Assembly: GCA_015680685.1 (NCBI GenBank)
Contig: MNCI01030009.1
Coordinates: forward strand, 166,127 to 230,126
DNA: 64,000 nt
Reading direction: 5' to 3'
From: Gnetum montanum
Taxonomy: Eukaryota; Streptophyta; Gnetopsida; Gnetales; Gnetaceae
Below are positions 57,561 to 64,000 of the stretch, one piece after another. Position numbers and translations under genes: made by a program. The notes under the pieces are model-generated. The model had not been told where the DNA came from and did no database searches. It saw only the letters and a list, made by a program, of their open reading frames with translations. Positions within the stretch are counted from its first letter, which is position 1, and each line of letters begins with the position of its first letter.

Positions 57561-58060
57561 GTAGAAATTTTAGCTTCTTTAGAGTTAGTTTGGACCATGA
57601 TAAGTCAATCATAAGTTTCTGAGAAGTTGTGGCCTACAATACCATGAATCATGACTTTTGACTATGGGTTGTGATTGTTGATCATAGATCATGACTAAAT
57701 CATGATGTTATACCATAATCATTTAATAGATCATCATCTAATAGAAATAGAGAGAAAATGAACTCTATGTATATCATGAACTAACCAAAAGTCATATATA
57801 GGTCATGGTAAACATTCTAGCATCCATGGTACTTCTTTGTAATTCAAATTTGTTCCATGAGTAGATTAGGAGTTGTGGGGCTATTAAAACATAGATTAAT
57901 AGCAAATAATGAGTTATGGTCTCTCACCATGAGACATGGTAAGGACATGGTTTCTCATCATGGGTCTTGATGAGGTCATGGTTACTTGGAAGAAACCTTA
58001 TATTTATCATAGGTCATGGTGAAGTCATGATCATGTATGAAATAGAAAATGACACCAAAA
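57560..58060. repeat. Degenerate TCATGGT/TCATGAT-rich stretch
   Basis: CATGG, TCATGA, ATCATGG and close variants recur many times, for example ACCATGAGACATGG (57930), ATCATGGGTCTTGATGAGG (57957), GTCATGGTGAAGTCATGA (58013). The spacing is irregular, about 10-25 bp. It looks like an old, decayed short tandem array and has no ORF. Confidence 0.5.
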
Positions 58061-59610
58061 AAAAAGTTTGAATACAATATGATTAAATATGAGACTTAAA
58101 GCTTATGAAAAAAGACTAAAAACATATTCTATAGTATTCATAAAATGGTAAGAAAAACTTGAATTACAAGATAAACATATATTGAGTCTTGAATTTAATT
58201 TAACTATGCAAAATGTACAAAGCCACCATAAACATGCATGAACTCTTAAAACCACACTAAAATTACTTCAAATGATTTTAGAAACATGAGATAAATATGT
58301 AAAAATATTTTCACAAGCTAAAAAAGTTTGAAACAAGCTCATGCAAAGATATTTATATGTTTTGACATTAAATTAACATGAAAGGGGTTGAAGCCCATGA
58401 ACATAAACATGAAAATTAACTTGAATCTTCAAATGGAGAGTGAACCATTTGAATTATAGTATAGAACCACTTATAAATTCTTAAATTCATTTCTACTAAC
58501 ATGAGAAAACATGAATTTAACTTCATAAAATTAATAGAACTTCAAATTGAAAAATGCATTCAAGAAACATATCAGATATACAACTTGTGAGAAATTATGA
58601 AAAAAAAAAGCTTACAAGAACTTGGGAGAAGAACCAATAAAATGGGATTTACTCAAATGAAGAGAGCCATGCTATAAGAATGTATGAAAAGAGAAAGTGA
58701 AGAGATAGGAGAGCTTCCCTAAGCACATAGACCTTGTATAAGAATCCTCAAAAATTAAAGGAAAGAAGAGCTTCTATTCACTGTAATTTAAAATGCATTC
58801 CATTGACTTTCCCTTGGGGTAAAATGCATTCCATTTATACTATAATTTAAAGGCCAAATAACATATTTTTATATGCAAAATTCCCCCATGAAATTGTGAA
58901 ATTTGTTTTAACCTAGTCTTCAAATTCATCTAAATATGATTATACCCACTATATTTATCTAGTAAATTATAGTATTTATGCCCTACAAGAGTATCCAAGA
59001 TACAATTAACAAATGATAGTGGAAAATGATCCTTAAAAGTGACCATGCTCAAAAACCTAAAAGCTCTTAAACTAATTAGTTTGTATGGAAGTTAGCATTT
59101 TATATTATATTAGATTTTTTGGTAGATCTTCTTTTATATAGAATCATTTTTTATTTTCTAGTTTTATAGAATTTTAGTTTTGTCTTTGGTATTGTTGACT
59201 ATGCTACAAGCTTTTAGACTTTTGAATGTGCCCTAGTTACCATAGAAACATGTTTTTATTTTTTTTATTTTTTTTAAATAATCTAAAGTTACTAAAATCA
59301 TTCATTTAAAACCCTTCTATAAAATAATGAGAAGTGGACTTACTTGTATACTATCAACAATGGAATAGATGGATCCTACCATGATGATCTTTTCAAGCTC
59401 TTCTTAACAACTTGTTTTAGCTTGGAATTAAATCTTTATTAAGGTTTATAGCATGAATTTATGGATAGATTAGAATACATGAAATGCTAGCATATGCATG
59501 GATTTATACTTATGATTTTATCATATGAAAATGTGGACATCCTCCTCGAAGTCATGGAGGAAGCATTCCTTGCACAATGGCTTCTGCATCACCACTTTCT
59601 TTGTTACTAT
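58061..59610. other. Unassigned AT-rich segment left of E3
   Basis: No domain, no long open frame. 59540-59610 resembles 5510-5560, a dispersed repeat in which E3 is inserted. Confidence 0.35.
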
Positions 59611-60215
59611 TGTGACATCCCATCTCCGAATGTCATGGAAAATGTCAAATATACAATATATTAGACATTATGAGTACAAAGAAAATATACCAAATGCCAA
59701 ATATAAGTGATATTCAGCATTATGTATAAAGGAAATAATAGGAAAAATACAAAAAGAGAAATTAAAGAATGCTTTAGTGATATAGAATAGTGTATCTAGA
59801 TTGTCCTCTACAAGTGTTCCTTAGGGTTTTCTTCCTTTATCATCTTTTCCTTAGAGGCAATCTAACACTGCCACCATGGTTACACCTATAACTTGGCTAG
59901 AAGGGATTGCTAGTTTACTTCCTATCTTGCTTCACCTAGCTTCCTGTGACTTTCCTATACCAACTCCACCAGCCCATGACTTGCCTATATCGGCTCCACC
60001 ATTCCATGCTAGCACGACCTCTAACCCCAAGTATAAATGCCTTAGGTCAAACCCCCAACAGTTACCTTAAGAGACACATCCATTATTACAACATTCCCTT
60101 TTAGGTCTTAATTACAATTACCCTTTCAAGTCTTGTTAAGATAACAATAACACTTTTTATGAAGAGACACCATCTTCATTAGTCAGTAGCATCATTTGGA
60201 AATGGGGATGTGACA
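59611..60215 (-). repeat. 3' LTR of E3 (605 bp)
   Basis: Best preserved LTR ends of the family: plus strand TGTGACATCCCATCTCC and AATGGGGATGTGACA, that is TGTCACATCCCC...GGGATGTCACA in element sense. A duplicated CCCATGACTTGCCTATA / TCCTGTGACTTTCCTATA stretch near 59945-60000 makes it longer than the others. Confidence 0.9.
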
Positions 60216-60236
60216 ATCTATTCCCCCTCCCCTAGG
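60216..60236 (-). other. Polypurine tract of E3
   Basis: The minus strand reads CTAGGGGAGGGGGAATAGAT directly before the 3' LTR, the clearest tract in the window. Confidence 0.85.
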
Positions 60237-60675
60237 TTTAATTCATCCCCAAATGAGTCTACATTCTCTAGCTTTTTCTAGCTCCAATGCTTTCTTTCAT
60301 GATCCTGTGCTTGAATAATTTGATTTCTCCTTTGAACTTGAAGTTGTCTCTTTCTTATTCTGCAAATAAGATACATGTGAGAAAGATTATATGGAAAATT
60401 AAATATTACTTTCTTGATACTTATTTTTAGAAGAAAATGACAAAAGATGAATTAAATATTCATCAACCATCAATCACCAATCCTAACCAAGATCATACAA
60501 AGTGCAGCTTGGATCTAGTTACCCAAGTGAAACCAACATAAATTCTTTATCCTCAATTTTTATTATCATAGATATTTTACTTATCTAATTGAAATATAAA
60601 TTGATGAACAATGAATAAAATAATAAGATCATCAAATAAAAGTAAGAGTGAGATACTTCTTGATCTTGATCAACC

Positions 60676-61766
60676 TTATGTACTGATGAGTAATTGTAAT
60701 TCTACCATAAGTGGTGTGTGATCAAATGGTCTTGTTCAGGATGGCAAGGCTTGATCTTGATTCTTCTCAATTTCTTCTTTAGAAATCAACTCTAGTAACT
60801 TGGTAACTTGAAAGAATAAAAAATCATACCAAATATAATCCAAAGTCTCAATGAAGAATGTTGTTGACCCATCCTCATTAATCATTGTAAGAAATTTGTA
60901 AACTGTGGTCCTTGATGAGTGCTATCAACATCATCTGTTCCTGAATTCTAGAGTCTAATTGATCTACTGAAGATTCAAAATAAGCATAATATGCACTAGA
61001 TAATGGAATTTCATGTTGAATTATTGGAAACATCTTTTTCAAGTTAGGTTCATCTTCCAAAGATTTCTTTATAGATCCATATTTTAAGAATTGATAAACA
61101 CTATTTCCAACCTTTACATTGAAGTGTCCACAAAGAATAAATGGAATTGGATTGATACAACTTAGGAATATCCTAAAAATTTCTTCTATTTACTTAATCA
61201 AGTATGCTCCTTAACAAAGTCTAACATCTGAACATGTTGGTTTGGCAGTTAAATGTGTGTTACCCATGCATACACATCTTCCTAATAGATGAACTTTTAG
61301 AATCACTACCAAGGCTATGTCATTTTTTCCAAAATCTTGATTGTTCTTTCATTCCCATCACTTGAAGTTCTAGAATTTCAAAAATCATATTTTCTAAATT
61401 CCATTCAAGTCTTTGTACCAATTCAAACTTGGCTTCTTTATAAAAGATCACACAACCATCCATGTTGTGATTTTTGCAATATGCTAATCTGTATGGCTCA
61501 AAAGAAGAACTTCCACAAGAACCTTTTTGCTTATAAATACCTTTATATCCCATCTTTTTTAAATCTATTTGGAATTGATATAGAAATTCCCATGACAAGA
61601 TTTCTTGTAGGCACAAGACATTAGCATCCAAATCTTTTAACTCTACTAAGATGTGTGGGTATCAATATTCATGCTAATCCAAGGCCCATGATGGACATAG
61701 TGGATGTTTTTTCTCACTCACTAGTGATCTTGCAAGCATGTTATATGTTGCAAATTTCATTCTCAT
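60676..61766 (-). pseudogene. Captured CCR4/Angel-type EEP nuclease domain, nearly full length (E3)
   Basis: About 360 codons on the minus strand, starting MRMKFATYNML (61766). Landmarks in order: CPSWALD (61700), LKDLDANVLCLQEI (61635), GYKGIYKQKGSCG (61550), MDGCVIFYKEAKFELV (61462), GNTHLTAKPTCSDVRLC (61262), PFILCGHFNVKVGNSVYQFL (61143), IPLSSAYYAYFESSVDQL (61005), FIETLDYIWY-like, ALPS, then FDHTPLMVEL (60725). This is the EEP order of CCR4, Angel and nocturnin nucleases, which remove mRNA poly(A) or related RNA 3' ends. Metal or catalytic residues N, E, H and the final DH are kept; D of GDFN is His. Stops and a frame change make it non-coding. No introns are apparent, so a processed transcript was probably captured. 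Which subfamily is uncertain. Confidence 0.8.
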
Positions 61767-61859
61767 TCTTGGATTCTTGTCTGGATCATTTCTCTTTGTG
61801 TATCATGTTCCTTGTTAAAACAACATTTTGAGTCTCCATGTTGTTTTGTCCTATGTTAT

Positions 61860-62830
61860 GATTGGAATATGGATTAATATAACCTTTTCTTGATGGTTGA
61901 AGATTCTTCTATTTCTTCAACTAATTCTCCAACTAATACATCAACTGATCTTTAACTAATACATCGACTAATTCATTAACTAATAATGAACTACATCAAC
62001 TGAATAACTATATTATCTATTTTTATAATTATATTATCTAATTTTAGTAATATTTAATGACATTATATAATTTTAATAATATGTAACTATATTATCTAAT
62101 TTTTAACAACCTTTCTACCCCCTTTAAGAACACTAACTCTGGTAGTGTAATTAATGACATGCCATAGTGATCTTAAGACTATCTATAAGGCTTATGTACG
62201 AAATCTTAAAATCCAAAAGGTTAAATTTATAATATCATTGAATTATAAGGTTTCCATATGATAAATCTAACCTCACCATTGAGTTTAGAAGGGTAAAAAA
62301 TGTTAGAAATAACTATTCATATGTTGAAAATGGACATGGTATGCTTGGGTGATGTCAAAATTAAACTTTTGAGATCTCAAGGCACTTTATTAGGCAAGGA
62401 GTAAAAAATTATTTCTTGGGGTTTCCTAGAATGGATCTGACTCCACCATTATGCTAGAAAGGTTGAAATCTATAGGAAATGACTCTTTTTTCACCAAAAA
62501 AAACATTTCTAAAATCAAAAGTTATGGCTTTTGGAGTCTAAGTACTTTGGTGTAAGAAACAAGAGTTCCCAAGAGGTCACCAATCCCAATTCTACTCTAG
62601 AGCAAGCATGCTTAATTGTGAAATTTTTATCTCTGTTGCTACCACCACACCAAATTCTAATTTTGAAAATTATTTTGACAAGTTCCTAATTTAAACTAAT
62701 AGTTCAATGACAAAAATTTGAATTTTTCATTAATTGACGAAAATTTCAAATTTTTCTATCAGTTGATGGACAATTGAAAATTTTCTCTCATATAATGAAA
62801 AATTTGTCATTTCTTTGTCAATAGCCATAA
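61860..62830 (-). other. E3 spacer
   Basis: Homologous to the E2 spacer. It contains degenerate AACTAATACATC and TTATCTAATTTT repeats (61915-62100). No gene. Confidence 0.5.
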
Positions 62831-62934
62831 TGATGTGCCATTTTAAGGTCTGCATGGCCCTGCTCTAGGCTAGCGTGGCCCGTCTCGGGGTCCACATGAA
62901 TTTTGGTGAAGAGGCGGTTATCAATGATGTCTGA

Positions 62935-63154
62935 AGAGGCAGTGATGGGTGGTGCTAAAGGAAATGATGGATGACATTGAAGGTAGTGATGGGCGATGCT
63001 AGAGGTAGTGATGGGTAGTAGTGGAGGCAATGATGGATGGTACTAGAGGTAGTGATGGGCAATGATGGAGGTAGTGATGGGCGGCATTGGAGGCAGCGAT
63101 GAGCAACACTGGAGGTAATGATGGGCAACATTGGAGGTAGTGATGGGCAATGTT
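62935..63154 (-). repeat. 22-bp minisatellite in E3, ten units
   Basis: Ten consecutive units in exact 22-bp register (62935, 62957, 62979, 63001, 63023, 63045, 63067, 63089, 63111, 63133), consensus GGAGGTAGTGATGGGCAACA plus TT. It occupies the position of the 45-bp arrays of E1 and E2; the GGAGGTNGNNATGAT part is shared with E2's unit, so the period may have halved. Confidence 0.9.
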
Positions 63155-63900
63155 AATGGGTAGTAGTGGCATAGTCAACAATGACTGTGAAAAGCACAAC
63201 GAGGTTTCTACAACAAATTTAGAAGCATGGAGAATGTCCAGTGAAGGTTTGGTGGATTCTAGAGATGAGAGTTTTGGTTAACAGCCTGCACAATGTGACC
63301 TTAATGGGCAACGAAGGTGAAAGGAAAACAATGTGATGTAACAAAGTGATGGCATGAAGTAGTAGCATGGCGGGGGCACAATAGTAGTGGCACTAGTATG
63401 AATCATGGATAAAAGTGGGTGCGAGACAGAAGAAGCATGGGGTGAGGTAGAAGCAGCATACAATTACTTTAACAGGTAGGTGGAAGGCGTGAGGTCAAGC
63501 AAGCAGTCAGCATAACAAGTAGGTAGTAGGCGTAACAGGGTAGCAAGGCACTTTGGTAGGCAATGGTTGGATGATGGTGGCTTGCATGCTGTGGTGGGCA
63601 TGGAGGGTGGAGCAGTAGACACAAGCAAATGGGGTGGTGTATCAACAAGCGATGTGGCAACAGACAATGTGGTGCATCGACAAGCAATGTGGTGGCAAAT
63701 GGTGTGTAGGATGTTAAGGCATAGTGCAGATGATAGTGCTACCCTCATAGGGCTAGTGCTAGGATGAGTGTGACCATGATGCTGACAATTGCTATCATAG
63801 ATCCAAGCTAGGGTTAGCGTGGCTACTACTGATAGGCCCAAGCTAGTAGGAAAGCCAAGGTTGTTGCCAGTGGGATCAATAGGACATGGCCACTTCTAAG
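63155..63900 (-). other. GC-richer low-complexity block of E3
   Basis: Overlapping open frames on both strands (63278-63463, 63464-63841, 63567-63767) rich in His, Thr, Ser, Pro and Cys or in Gly, Val, Met. No domain; openness follows from the lower AT content. It matches the E2 block 48931-49535 in composition and position. 63900-64000 is AT-rich. Confidence 0.4.
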
Positions 63901-64000
63901 ATTAGGGTTAGGGCCAAAGTTGTTAAATTTTTTTAATTTATGAATATATTATTTTTTTTTTAATTATATATTTTTTATTTCATTTTTTTAAAATGAATTT

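Larger units (their letters stand above)
55762..57600 (-). mobile_element. Element M: Athila/Tat-like pol fragment (minus strand)
   Basis: RNase H, integrase core and integrase C-terminus of the same family as A and C, ending near 55762 with KLSHGGDTYFH, homologous to A's QLSHGGDGHPY. No gag, RT palm, aORF or LTR belonging to it can be seen: at its upstream side the sequence changes to unrelated DNA near 57600, downstream the aORF is missing. Confidence 0.7.
59611..64000 (-). mobile_element. Element E3: family E copy with the most complete EEP domain, running off the window
   Basis: Minus-strand order: GC-richer low-complexity block (63170-63900), 22-bp minisatellite (62935-63154), spacer, EEP domain (60676-61766), polypurine tract, 3' LTR. 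The 5' LTR and primer site would be beyond 64000. The flank left of the LTR is ACTAT (59606-59610); the same 5-mer should recur after the 5' LTR. No gag or pol. Confidence 0.8.

Noticed and set aside
60676-61766. LINE or non-LTR endonuclease as the source of the EEP domain
   Set aside because: The CPPWALDW, DGC-IFY and NTHL blocks and the spacing follow the CCR4/Angel type, no LINE reverse transcriptase follows, and the domain lies inside an LTR element next to its polypurine tract.
63278-63841. Open frames of 60-125 codons, Thr/Pro/His-rich
   Set aside because: Same low-complexity block in E3, not conserved in sequence with the E2 frames.

Overview
The window looks like nuclear DNA from a plant with a large, repeat-rich genome, possibly a gymnosperm or another giant-genome lineage; the species cannot be told from the sequence. 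It is AT-rich, strongly depleted in CpG, and made almost entirely of decayed LTR retrotransposons nested in one another. I see no intact host gene, tRNA, rRNA or CRISPR. Stop codons in the old reading frames are largely TAG at positions where relatives keep glutamine (CAA/CAG), which fits long C-to-T decay of methylated CG and CHG sites.

Two systems dominate. (1) An Athila/Tat-like Ty3/gypsy family (copies A, B, C, D, G, K, M): LTRs starting TGATGAAT and ending TCATCA, a primer site resembling the Athila tRNA-Asp type, gag, PR-RT-RNaseH-IN, then in B, C, D and K an additional ORF of about 940-955 codons (aORF) in the env-like position. A (14041-24146) is full length with both LTRs and a 5-bp target duplication differing at one base, and is inserted in the aORF of B. 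C (27886-37725) has pol, aORF and 3' LTR but has lost leader and gag. D (1-4748) is a 3' half. G (8363-12540), K (43762-44314 plus 44315-46468 and 50768 to about 52120) and M (about 55762-57600) lie on the minus strand. (2) A smaller family, E, without visible gag or pol, with about 570-bp LTRs (TGTCACATCCCC...GGGATGTCACA), a tRNA-iMet-like primer site, a GC-richer minisatellite, and next to the 3' polypurine tract a captured exonuclease-endonuclease-phosphatase (EEP) domain of the CCR4/Angel type. Copies are E1 (about 5670-8357, +), E2 (46469-50767, minus, complete, nested in K), E3 (59611 to beyond 64000, minus), E4 (54138-54709, solo LTR) and E5 (about 9221-10934, +).

Layout: D (1-4748); unassigned (4749-5670); E1; G with E5 and repeat H inside it; B 5' part (12541-14040); A; B 3' part and LTR (24147-27885); C; an unrelated decayed gypsy gag region (37726-43761); K interrupted by E2; unassigned DNA (52120-53540); repeat pair F around solo LTR E4; pol fragment M; unassigned DNA; E3.

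The two most interesting observations are that the aORF of the Athila-like family is preceded by a TATA box and short palindromic motifs resembling the U3 of the LTR, with the motif type tracking the element's own LTR (clearest in B and K), and that a CCR4-type nuclease domain has been carried in at least four copies of a small LTR element. All coordinates come from reading by eye; element edges marked by LTR ends are good to a few bases, others to tens of bases.
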